From contig NZ_CATKVU010000006.1 in NCBI RefSeq assembly GCF_949820605.1, positions 1-64,000 on the forward strand: 64,000 bases of DNA, given 5' to 3'. The notes under the pieces were generated by a model, which was not told the origin of the DNA, searched no databases, and worked only from the letters and a program-made list of their open reading frames with translations. The position numbers and the translations under genes were made by a program. Source of the DNA: Segatella copri (GTDB lineage Bacteria; Bacteroidota; Bacteroidia; Bacteroidales; Bacteroidaceae). This document shows, in pieces, positions 18,604 through 26,344 of this stretch. Numbering within the stretch: the first letter of the stretch is position 1; each line of letters begins with the position of its first letter.

Positions 18604-19449
18604 TTAACACTCCAACTGGATTTCTCCTTCGAATGAGAAGGCTGCAGGTCCCGTCATGTAGACATGATCATCAGCCTCGCTATATTCTATTTCCAGCGTT
18701 CCGCCATCCATCACGATACTGCTTTTTCTGCCAGTACGCTTGGTAAGGGCTGCGGCTACGGCTGTGGCACAGGCTCCTGTTCCGCAAGCCATTGTTATTC
18801 CGCTTCCCCTTTCCCAAACTCGTGTCCTTATGACGTCTGTGTCAGTTACTTGTGCAAATTCTATGTTGCATCTCTGGGGAAATGCCTTGTCTCTTTCCAG
18901 GATTTTACCATAGTGGGCGATGTCGATGGTGGCGATGTCATCCACGAAGGTAACGAAATGCGGATTACCCATGCAAACATAGGTGCCTTCAAATTTTCTG
19001 CCGTCAGCTTCGAGCACCGAAGGGCCTATGAATTGCTCGGGATTTTCAAGTTGGGGTTCCAGCATGTCTACTGTTACCGATTCCACAACTTCTTTATTAT
19101 CCTGAAGATGAAGTTTCAATATCTTGATACCCGAAAGCGTTTCCAGTCGGATGGTGTCCTTTCGGGTCAATCCTTTTTCGTAAAGATACTTACCGATGCA
19201 TCGGCTTGCATTGCCGCACATCATCGCTTCTGAACCATCGGCGTTGAAGATACGCATCGAATAATCTGCTCTTATGCCGTCGTGCGGCTTTCCGATGAGA
19301 ACCAGTCCGTCGCTTCCTATGCCCGTGTGATAAGCACTCCAGACAATTGCCGCCTTCTCTGGGTCAGGAATGTCGTATTGTTGGGTATCTATATAGATAT
19401 AGTCGTTACCCGCTCCCTGCATCTTTGTAAAATGAACTGTTTCTTTCAT
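18604..19449 (-). CDS. dapF: Diaminopimelate epimerase
   Basis: A 281-residue enzyme that interconverts LL- and meso-diaminopimelate with a two-cysteine mechanism. Both catalytic cysteines are visible: [10 protein letters not shown] in the first half and [12 protein letters not shown] in the second. The N terminus [15 protein letters not shown] is diagnostic. It heads the minus-strand operon dapF-dapL-glnN. A 154-base gap holding a heptamer repeat separates it from dapL, which may affect coupling. The promoter lies about 120 bases upstream. Confidence 0.97.
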   Translation of the reverse strand: MKETVHFTKMQGAGNDYIYIDTQQYDIPDPEKAAIVWSAYHTGIGSDGLVLIGKPHDGIRADYSMRIFNADGSEAMMCGNASRCIGKYLYEKGLTRKDTIRLETLSGIKILKLHLQDNKEVVESVTVDMLEPQLENPEQFIGPSVLEADGRKFEGTYVCMGNPHFVTFVDDIATIDIAHYGKILERDKAFPQRCNIEFAQVTDTDVIRTRVWERGSGITMACGTGACATAVAAALTKRTGRKSSIVMDGGTLEIEYSEADDHVYMTGPAAFSFEGEIQLEC

Positions 19450-19568
19450 CTGCGTTGTCCTTTATATTTGAATACTCTTCTTTTATCTCTCATGTCTTAT
19501 CTCTTTTGAGATTTGACTTTTTGCTAGTCTTTCGAATATTTCGATGACTATTTGTTTGATTTCGGTTG

Positions 19569-19576
19569 CAAAGGTA
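19569..19576 (-). promoter_or_regulatory. -7 box of the dapF-dapL-glnN operon
   Basis: On the minus strand TACCTTTG followed by CAACC fits the Bacteroidetes -7 consensus. It lies about 120 bases upstream of the dapF start. Confidence 0.65.
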
Positions 19577-19635
19577 CGACGATTTGTTGAAATATGCAAG
19601 AAAATAAATACTGAATCTTGATTATTTTTTGCAAT

Positions 19636-19682
19636 CTTACAATTTGTATCATAAAAGTGCTTTCTGCCTTACAAATTGTAAG
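19636..19682. promoter_or_regulatory. Paired palindromic operator-like site between divergent nitrogen operons
   Basis: CTTACAATTTGTA (19636-19648) and its exact reverse complement TACAAATTGTAAG (19670-19682) form a 13-bp inverted repeat. Each half is also an internal palindrome (TACAA-T-TTGTA; TTACAA-A-TTGTAA), with centres 32 bp apart, about three helical turns. It lies between the dapF and P-II promoters. Confidence 0.6.
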
Positions 19683-19774
19683 GAGAATATGATAAGCCTC
19701 GATAAATTTAAAATGTTCGACAAAAAGTAAAAACGAAATGCTTGTATTCCTTTTAAAATGCTGACAGAATGTAT

Positions 19775-19782
19775 TAATTTTG
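19775..19782 (+). promoter_or_regulatory. -7 box of the P-II / ammonium transporter operon
   Basis: TAATTTTG fits TAnnTTTG and lies about 120 bases before the P-II start. Confidence 0.55.
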
Positions 19783-19901
19783 CAGTCGAAAACGAACATA
19801 GTGTAAATGAAAGGCTTGATTTAAATAGCAACCAATGAAGGTCCGTTTTCGAAAAGAGACAATCAATAGAAGTATTACACATTATTAATTATTAAAGGAT
19901 T

Positions 19902-20258
19902 ATGAAGAAGATTGAGGCAATTATCCGCAAGTCTAGATTCGAGGATGTCAAGAAGGCGCTTTTAGCAGCAGACATCGAGTGGTTCTCTTATTATAATGTA
20001 AGAGGTGAGGGTAAAATGCGCCAGGCTCGCATTTACCGTGGTGTGATGTATGATACCAGCAGCATCGAGCGTGTGCTCCTGAACATCGTGGTTCGTGACA
20101 AGAACGTGGAACCAACCATCGCCGCCATCCAGGGGGCTGCCCAGACAGGTGAAGTAGGAGACGGCAGAATCTTCGTGATTCCTGTACTCGATACGGTAAG
20201 AATCAGAACCGGCGAACGTGGCGACATTGCATTGTATAACGCTGAGAAAGAGGAATAA
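19902..20258 (+). CDS. glnB: P-II family nitrogen regulator
   Basis: A 118-residue signal protein that senses ATP/ADP and 2-oxoglutarate and binds partners such as AmtB. Visible: MKKIEAIIRKSRFEDVKKAL, a T-loop segment YNVRGEGKMRQARIYRGVMY with a Tyr-Arg-Gly where the modifiable Tyr lies in E. coli GlnB, and the C-terminal AAQTGEVGDGRIFVIPVLDTV and RIRTGERGD nucleotide loops. The T-loop lacks the usual QKGHTE sequence, so partner choice or modification may differ. It precedes an ammonium transporter, the standard arrangement for GlnK-type proteins; GlnB and GlnK cannot be told apart here. Confidence 0.93.
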   Translation: MKKIEAIIRKSRFEDVKKALLAADIEWFSYYNVRGEGKMRQARIYRGVMYDTSSIERVLLNIVVRDKNVEPTIAAIQGAAQTGEVGDGRIFVIPVLDTVRIRTGERGDIALYNAEKEE

Positions 20259-20370
20259 AGATACTTTGAATTTTGAGGTTTGAACATTGAACTTTATGAT
20301 TGGTATTGAAGCTTATATTTGAGAGGCTATATTATAATATTGTATTCTAATTTAACTATAAGATATTTTT

Positions 20371-21639
20371 ATGAGCAGTTTATTATTGACGACACTTGAT
20401 ACGGGTAACACAGCGTGGATGATCATGGCAACCATCTTGGTGCTTTTGATGTCAATCCCGGGTATAGCACTTTTTTATGGAGGTTTGGTGCGCCAGAAGA
20501 ATATTCTCAGCATCCTGATGCAGACGGTTTTCATCGTGGCAGTAGTCAGTCTGATATGGGTAGCCTTCGGTTATTCCTGGGCTTTCTCTACAGAATATGC
20601 CGATTCGGGCAATCCTCTGGCTTGCGTCATCGGTGGTTTCGATAAATGTTTTCTTCACGGCATCGGCTTGGATGCCATCATGCCTACAGGCATTCCGGAA
20701 CTCACCTTTGCTATGTTCCAGTGCATGTTCGCCCTCATTACTCCAGCCTTGATTCTCGGTGCCTTTGCCGAGCGCGTGAAGTTCAGCGGTTATGTACTTT
20801 TCACCATCCTTTGGGTTATCATCGCTTATCTTCCAATGGCCCACTGGGTATGGGGTGGCGGTTTCCTGCAGGAGATGGGAGCCATCGACTTTGCGGGTGG
20901 TACCGTGGTTCATATAAATGCCGGTGTAGCCGCTTTGGTTATGGCACTCTGTGTAGGCAAGCGAGATGATTACCGTGCGGGTCATCCTATCACACCTCAC
21001 AACATCACCTTCGTGTTCATGGGTATGTCGTTCCTCTGGTTGGGATGGTTCGGTTTCAATGCCGGTAGCGGTCTGGCAGCCGATGGTCTGGCAGCCAATG
21101 CCTTCCTCGTAACTCATATCGCCACAGCTGCAGCAGCCACTACCTGGATGCTCATCGACTGGATTGTGAACAAGAAGCCAACTACGGTAGGTGCTTGTAC
21201 CGGTGCTGTTGCCGGACTGGTAGCCATCACTCCTGCAGCCGGCAGTACCGATATTTTCGGAGCTTTCTGCATCGGTATCATTTCCACCATCGTCTGCTTC
21301 TTCATGGTAGCGGTAGTAAAGGAGAAGTTCAAGTATGATGATGCCCTCGATGCCTTTGGTGTTCATGGTATGGGTGGTATTCTGGGATCAGTCCTCACTG
21401 GTGTCTTCGCCACTCAGTATGTAACAGGAGTCGAAGGTGTGCAGGGTGCCCTTTATGGCGACTGGCATCAGCTTTGGGTTCAGGTTGTAGCCACCGTGGT
21501 AAGCATCATCTACAGCGTTGTAGTTACCTACATTATCTTCAAGGTAGTAGATAAGAGTGTAGGTGTACGTGTTGACAAGCGAGTAGAGGAGGAAGGTCTC
21601 GACATCTACGAGCATGGTGAGAGTGCTTATAGCAACTAA
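20371..21639 (+). CDS. amtB: Ammonium transporter
   Basis: A 422-residue integral membrane protein of the Amt family with eleven expected helices. Marker segments: WMIMATILVLLMSIPGIALFYGGLVR, AHWVWGGGF, HINAGVAALVMALCVGKR, MSFLWLGWFGFNAGSGLA, and DAFGVHGMGGILGSVLTGVFA with the conserved pore His. It lacks a cleavable signal. It lies 112 bases after the P-II gene and is followed by a strong terminator, so the pair forms one operon; P-II is expected to plug the channel when nitrogen is replete. Confidence 0.97.
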   Translation: MSSLLLTTLDTGNTAWMIMATILVLLMSIPGIALFYGGLVRQKNILSILMQTVFIVAVVSLIWVAFGYSWAFSTEYADSGNPLACVIGGFDKCFLHGIGLDAIMPTGIPELTFAMFQCMFALITPALILGAFAERVKFSGYVLFTILWVIIAYLPMAHWVWGGGFLQEMGAIDFAGGTVVHINAGVAALVMALCVGKRDDYRAGHPITPHNITFVFMGMSFLWLGWFGFNAGSGLAADGLAANAFLVTHIATAAAATTWMLIDWIVNKKPTTVGACTGAVAGLVAITPAAGSTDIFGAFCIGIISTIVCFFMVAVVKEKFKYDDALDAFGVHGMGGILGSVLTGVFATQYVTGVEGVQGALYGDWHQLWVQVVATVVSIIYSVVVTYIIFKVVDKSVGVRVDKRVEEEGLDIYEHGESAYSN

Positions 21640-21674
21640 TTGCGAAATTCGATTATCAGCATAAAATTTAGGTC

Positions 21675-21712
21675 AATGGTGTTTCATTTTGAGGAATGAA
21701 ACACCATTTTTC
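21675..21712 (+). terminator. Terminator of the P-II / amtB operon
   Basis: A perfect 13-bp stem (AATGGTGTTTCAT / ATGAAACACCATT) with an 8-base loop, followed by TTTCT. Confidence 0.85.
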
Positions 21713-22282
21713 TATGATAAATCCTCAACTTGCACAATGAAAATGCCTCAACTTGCACAATGAAACTTTTAAGTTGCTGATATTCAATAACGTTATCCCC
21801 ACTATTTTCCCTAAGAATTCCTATTTATAATAATGTGTAATCCCCTTTTCTCCTTAAATCTTCTTGTTCTTTCCCTTTTGGGATAATTTTGGAAAAGTTA
21901 TCAATTTAGTGCTGGTCTGTGAACGCAGAAGGTTGATGCTATTTTGTCGGTGTAAATGTCGGTGTAAAATGTCGGTGCAAATATTGTTTTGGCGGTAATG
22001 TGGCGGTAATAGTGGCGGTAATGCCGATGTAAATGTCGGAGAAAAATGTCGGAGACATGTCGGTAACATGTCGGAGACTTCAAGGGTGGTAAAAAGAGAT
22101 TTGGCGGTGATGCAAAAAGTGGGTATTCTAAGGCATGAAGGTAAGGGTAATGTCGGTGTTTGTTGTTTACTTGCTAAACTGGCATTTCGATAGGATAAAA
22201 TGAAATATTAGTATAATAATTCTTAAAGAAATAACAACGTATAAGTTTTTTTATTAACTTTGTATGCATAAAATAAATATTT
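21713..22282. repeat. Non-coding gap with minisatellite upstream of the cas operon
   Basis: No gene is visible. ACTTGCACAATGAAA is repeated at about 21729 and 21753. 21945-22080 is a degenerate tandem repeat built from TGTCGG[T/A] units spaced about 12-13 bases apart, interrupted by three GGCGGTAAT units. The cas promoter -7 box follows at 22255. Confidence 0.65.
22255..22262 (+). promoter_or_regulatory. -7 box of the cas operon
   Basis: TAACTTTG fits the Bacteroidetes consensus and lies 20 bases before the cas6 ATG, so the leader would be very short. Confidence 0.6.
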
Positions 22283-23062
22283 ATGAAGTTTAAAATAACT
22301 TTGAAAATAGATAGGAAACATGGTGACTTGCTGCCCTTTAATTATCAGTATGAGCAGTCTGCTGTCATTTATCGCATATTGGCGCAAGCTGATACGCAAT
22401 ATTCGTCATGGCTTCATGAAAATGGTTATCAATTGAATGGAAGCAAGAGATTTAAGCTATTTTGCTATTCGCCTTTTATCTTTGAAAAGGTAAGACCTTT
22501 GCCGAAAGAAGGCTGTCTTAATATCATGGGTGAAAGAGCTACTTGGTACATTAGTTTCATTCCAGAGAAAAGCACCATGGAGTTCATTCAAGGAATATTT
22601 GCTCATCAAAGTTTTACCATTGGCAATAGGAAATATCAAGTTGCATTTGATGTTGTTGGAGTAGAAGCTATGCCCATGCCGCCTTTGTCCGAAGTTATGA
22701 CTTTCCAAGCCTTGTCTCCTATTTGTGTTAAGCAGCATGAGGACAACAAAATACAATACTTATCTCCAGACAATCCTAAGTTTGCCCAAGGCATACTAAA
22801 GGGACTGTTGGCAAGGTTTGAGAGCATTCATGGGCAACCATTTGATATGAATGACAAGGAGTTTTCATTCGAATTGACAGACAATAAGGTCAAGTCGAAG
22901 TTGATAACGATAAAAGCCAATACTCCTTACGAATCAAGAGTACGTGGATATCTCTGCTCTTTCCGCATGAAAGCACCTTTAGAGTTGATGAAGATTGCTT
23001 ATGAAGGAGGAGTAGGAGAACAATGTTCACAGGGTTTTGGATTTATTAAAACGAAAGATTAA
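22283..23062 (+). CDS. cas6: Cas6 CRISPR repeat endoribonuclease
   Basis: A 259-residue RAMP-fold nuclease that cuts the precursor crRNA within each repeat. The N terminus shows two ferredoxin-like strands (MKFKITLKI). A His-bearing segment LLPFNYQYEQSAVIYRILAQ follows. The C-terminal Gly-rich loop GGVGEQCSQGFGFI is diagnostic of Cas6. The array repeats end in ATTGAAAT, which would become the usual 8-nucleotide 5' handle. First gene of the cas operon; cas5 starts one base after its stop. Confidence 0.93.
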   Translation: MKFKITLKIDRKHGDLLPFNYQYEQSAVIYRILAQADTQYSSWLHENGYQLNGSKRFKLFCYSPFIFEKVRPLPKEGCLNIMGERATWYISFIPEKSTMEFIQGIFAHQSFTIGNRKYQVAFDVVGVEAMPMPPLSEVMTFQALSPICVKQHEDNKIQYLSPDNPKFAQGILKGLLARFESIHGQPFDMNDKEFSFELTDNKVKSKLITIKANTPYESRVRGYLCSFRMKAPLELMKIAYEGGVGEQCSQGFGFIKTKD

Positions 23063-23063
23063 A

Positions 23064-23831
23064 ATGGAAAAAAATATAGATTTATCGATATTGAAAAAAC
23101 TTCCCGAACAGAATGTTCAAGCTGTTTTGGAAATTATTCCATTGGCACCTTTGTCTATGGTATCTGAATTGCCTGGATCTTTTTATAAAACAATGAAATA
23201 TCCTAGTAAAAAAATGCTATGCGGTATGTTTGAAAATATGCTAGGATGGCACTTTGACAATGAAATTCGAGAGGAAATTCTAAAGGACATGAATTTGAAA
23301 AGAGAACAAAACGCAATAATAAAGCCAAACTCTTTTCCTGGCTCTACCTATATTCCATTATTGATGGAGTTTTTCTCGTTAAACGGGACGCCTTGGTATG
23401 AACCTATAAAGCCTTTAGAAGAAGGAGATATAGGCTTTATGTACTATACAGATTTATGGAGTCGTGCTCGTAGAAGACATGATACATATGTACAAGTAAA
23501 TGGCTCTAGGCATATAAGTTTAGATGTTGTTAAAGAATTGCATGATGAGATTATGCATTCTGATAGTGATGGCAGTAATATTAATAAACAGATAGACAAT
23601 TGGCTGAAATCTCCAGATAAAAGCAATAGTGAAAAGTACAATTGGCAAAAAATACCATTTTATTACTATACGCCAGTATCTCGCGAGTACATAGAAATAC
23701 ATGGTATCATAAAGATACCAATTAATATTGATGCTGATTTATTAAGTTTGTTGAAAAAGAACATAAATAATTCTGTAACATATCTTGGCAATAGCGAAGG
23801 TTGGGTAGAAGTTGAAATAACAAAAGTATGA
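23064..23831 (+). CDS. cas5: Cas5 family protein of a PGING-like type I system
   Basis: A 255-residue protein. The N-terminal region IIPLAPLSMVSELPGSFYKT followed by KMLCGMFENMLGWHFD is the RAMP/Cas5 pattern (substrate-binding strand, then a helix that in typical Cas5 reads GllenilG). The rest has no motif I can assign. By family it should bind the 5' handle of the crRNA in Cascade. It resembles what I remember as the Cas5 of the Porphyromonas gingivalis-type (PGING, later I-B) group. The ATG at 23064 is preferred over an upstream TTG inside cas6. Its last 4 bases overlap the cas8-like start. Confidence 0.75.
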   Translation: MEKNIDLSILKKLPEQNVQAVLEIIPLAPLSMVSELPGSFYKTMKYPSKKMLCGMFENMLGWHFDNEIREEILKDMNLKREQNAIIKPNSFPGSTYIPLLMEFFSLNGTPWYEPIKPLEEGDIGFMYYTDLWSRARRRHDTYVQVNGSRHISLDVVKELHDEIMHSDSDGSNINKQIDNWLKSPDKSNSEKYNWQKIPFYYYTPVSREYIEIHGIIKIPINIDADLLSLLKKNINNSVTYLGNSEGWVEVEITKV

Positions 23832-25267
23832 CAACACATCCATTTTTTAAATATGCAATGGCGCTTCTGATGGTGCATAATAATTTGCAAAAAGAAGAGG
23901 AAATAAACGAAGACCATATTCTATATGAATTAGAAAAAGGTCTAAATCATTATGCCCTTGAAGCTCCTAAAGTCGCTGCTGAAAGGAATATAATAAAGTA
24001 TCGTTTTGCAAAGAAAGACGCTGATTTTATTTCACCTTCCTTTATAAACAAAAAAGCCAAGGAAACAATTGAAAAATTAAATAGAAAAGAGCTAACAAAA
24101 GACAAACTCCCATTAGTTGGAAATCCATTTGCAGGCGAATTCTCTATATTTACTTCACAAGGAAAAGGCTTAAATGAACGAGGAAAACCGAAATGGACAT
24201 TAAGAGAGTATTACTTGGGGTGTATTACACTGTCAACACCAGATAAGCCTTGTTATAGGGATAAAAAGAATTGGTGTCTCATTCCTGACTTAGAACTTCC
24301 TGATATGATTCATTTCATTAATCTCTTTGAGGAAATGTATATAAATGAAACGAAGAATTTATTGCATGGTAAAGTTACTGGGAAGAAAGGTGGAAAATAT
24401 ACATTACATCGTCCTCGTTTGCTTAATGGGAATTTTCCGTATGCACCACAGACAAGTGTTATGGGAGCTGTTGCTTTGCTTGGGGCGATTGGTAAATTCG
24501 CAAAGGATGCGGAAGACCGAATTTCGCCAGAGATTTGTAATGTTGTGAACCGATTGAAAAATACGAATATTTATCTTGTGTCATCAGACGAGATAAAAGC
24601 ATTTTCATTCAATCATGTCATTATAGATTTGGCATCGAAGGGAAAGTTGCAAAGCATAGTTGATAGTATTTATAGAATCGAATTATTTAAAGTTGGTAGT
24701 CGAAGTAAAATAGATAAGTTTAATGATATTAGAAAAAATGAATATGATAGGTTTGACTTGTTTGTAAGTAGATTCCTAACTTTATTTAATAAAGCATCTT
24801 TTCGTGGTTTCTTCTCTTTTAGGGCAGAATACCCTAATGAAATGGAATTATTATTAAAAACATATTTTTGCATTATGGAAAAAATAAATGAAGATATTGT
24901 TAATTCAGCCATCGCTTTTGGGAATTGGCTAAACTCTCAAGCTTTCACTTATGCCTCTAAGAAAATATCAGTGGATAAGAACTTGAATGAAAAGAAAAAA
25001 AAAGAAAAAAAGGAAGAACAAACAGAATTAAAAAATAAAATTTTAATTCAATTTGAAAGTGCTATTATGTCTGCAAAAACAGGAGATGCATTAGTTGCAT
25101 TTATTACAACAAGAGCAGCTCGTCTTACAGGTTATGACATAGATGAAGGTGCTAAATTATTTATGTCAAAGGTATCATGTGGTGAGTTGCCATTAGAACA
25201 GGCAAAAAATCTTCTGATAGCTTTTTCAAGATTGAAAACAGTGAATAAAAAAAATGAAAATGTATAA
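23828..25267 (+). CDS. Cas8-like large subunit of the type I effector
   Basis: A 479-residue protein with no zinc finger and no nuclease motif. It lies between cas5 and cas7, where the large subunit (Cas8) normally sits. Segments such as PLVGNPFAGEFSIFTSQGKG and HRPRLLNGNFPYAPQTSVMG could be the interference core. Residues from about 350 on are helical, with a very Lys/Glu-rich linker (EKKKKEKKEEQTELKNK), like the fused or internally translated small subunit (Cas11) of other Cas8 proteins. By memory it corresponds to the Csp2/Cas8c-like protein of PGING systems. Known large subunits recognise the PAM; the assignment here rests on position and length. Confidence 0.65.
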   Translation: MTTHPFFKYAMALLMVHNNLQKEEEINEDHILYELEKGLNHYALEAPKVAAERNIIKYRFAKKDADFISPSFINKKAKETIEKLNRKELTKDKLPLVGNPFAGEFSIFTSQGKGLNERGKPKWTLREYYLGCITLSTPDKPCYRDKKNWCLIPDLELPDMIHFINLFEEMYINETKNLLHGKVTGKKGGKYTLHRPRLLNGNFPYAPQTSVMGAVALLGAIGKFAKDAEDRISPEICNVVNRLKNTNIYLVSSDEIKAFSFNHVIIDLASKGKLQSIVDSIYRIELFKVGSRSKIDKFNDIRKNEYDRFDLFVSRFLTLFNKASFRGFFSFRAEYPNEMELLLKTYFCIMEKINEDIVNSAIAFGNWLNSQAFTYASKKISVDKNLNEKKKKEKKEEQTELKNKILIQFESAIMSAKTGDALVAFITTRAARLTGYDIDEGAKLFMSKVSCGELPLEQAKNLLIAFSRLKTVNKKNENV

Positions 25268-25285
25268 CTTTTAAAAAATATAAAA

Positions 25286-26326
25286 ATGATAATTAAAGGT
25301 ATTTTAGTAACGCTTATTGCTCCTTTTGAGAATCATATCGCAAATGGAGGTGACAAATTGTTAGGAAACATGCCTACAATAAAAAAGCGTCTTGATGACA
25401 GAGCATATATCTCTGGACAGATGCAGCGTCATTCTCTTTTCTCTGCTATAGACAGAATTAATATAGATGATCAAGAAGATAATCATATTGGAGAGAATGA
25501 TGATCAGTACACTTATGTATCTAATGCTGATGGTATAACAAGTAAGATCGAGTGTGATTTACGTGCTGATATGGGCGGATTTATGCATACCATAGATGGT
25601 GTTGGTTCTGTAAGAAGAACTTCTCCAATATCGGTAACGCCAGCGGTGGCATTAAATCCAAGTAAATTTGGAAATGATTTGCTTGTATGTGTAAACAACA
25701 ATCCAAATGAGGATGCAAAAAAGCAAGCAATTGTTACTGTTGAGTATAGTCAGGAAGACGATATGCGTATGAATTTCTTTTTGGATGTTACTTCATTAAG
25801 TATACACAAGACGTATGAATACGACGGGAACTTTTATGTTAAAACTGTTGCGCATAAATTTGCCAATGAGTCTGAAAGAAAAAGAAGAGCAAGAATATTC
25901 TTGGAGGCAACTCGTTTCCTAAATGATTATGCCAATCAAGCGCGTAATGAGGTGTGTGGTGAACCTCAAAAGGTTTTCATTGTATTTGATCCTAAATTAA
26001 GTCGAAAGGCTTCACGTTACTTTAAGGCATCTAAAATCGAAAAAGAAAGAATTAAAGAAGAGTTGAAGGATCGAAAGGCTGTTTTCTTCTATGGTGATGA
26101 TACAGATAAAGAATCCGATAGCGTTTTGACAGCTTATAAGAAAGCAATGCAATTTCTTAATGAGAATGAACTATATACATACTTTCCCGAAGTTGATAGG
26201 GTAGAAAAGTTTGACAATGTTCAAAAGTTGATTATAAATATTAAGAATAAGATGGAAAAAAAGAAAAAGGAAAGTAAGAAGAAACAAGATAAAGAGGAGT
26301 CTCCTAACTCCGACGAACAAGCGTAA
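25286..26326 (+). CDS. cas7: Cas7 backbone subunit (Cst2/DevR-like)
   Basis: A 346-residue protein. The RRM-like start IIKGILVTLIAPFENHIANGGD is typical of Cas7, and GFMHTIDGVGSVRRTSPISVTPAVAL matches the central segment of the DevR/Cst2 branch. The Lys/Glu-rich tail beyond residue 320 is low-complexity and probably disordered. Several copies would coat the spacer part of the crRNA in Cascade. It follows the cas8-like gene by 18 bases and precedes cas3 by 18 bases, in a single operon. Confidence 0.85.
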   Translation: MIIKGILVTLIAPFENHIANGGDKLLGNMPTIKKRLDDRAYISGQMQRHSLFSAIDRINIDDQEDNHIGENDDQYTYVSNADGITSKIECDLRADMGGFMHTIDGVGSVRRTSPISVTPAVALNPSKFGNDLLVCVNNNPNEDAKKQAIVTVEYSQEDDMRMNFFLDVTSLSIHKTYEYDGNFYVKTVAHKFANESERKRRARIFLEATRFLNDYANQARNEVCGEPQKVFIVFDPKLSRKASRYFKASKIEKERIKEELKDRKAVFFYGDDTDKESDSVLTAYKKAMQFLNENELYTYFPEVDRVEKFDNVQKLIINIKNKMEKKKKESKKKQDKEESPNSDEQA

Positions 26327-26344
26327 ACTCTATAATGCGGACAA

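Noticed and set aside
20452..21366. 304-residue minus-strand open frame opposite amtB
   Set aside because: Antisense shadow with composition unlike real proteins; amtB is unambiguous.
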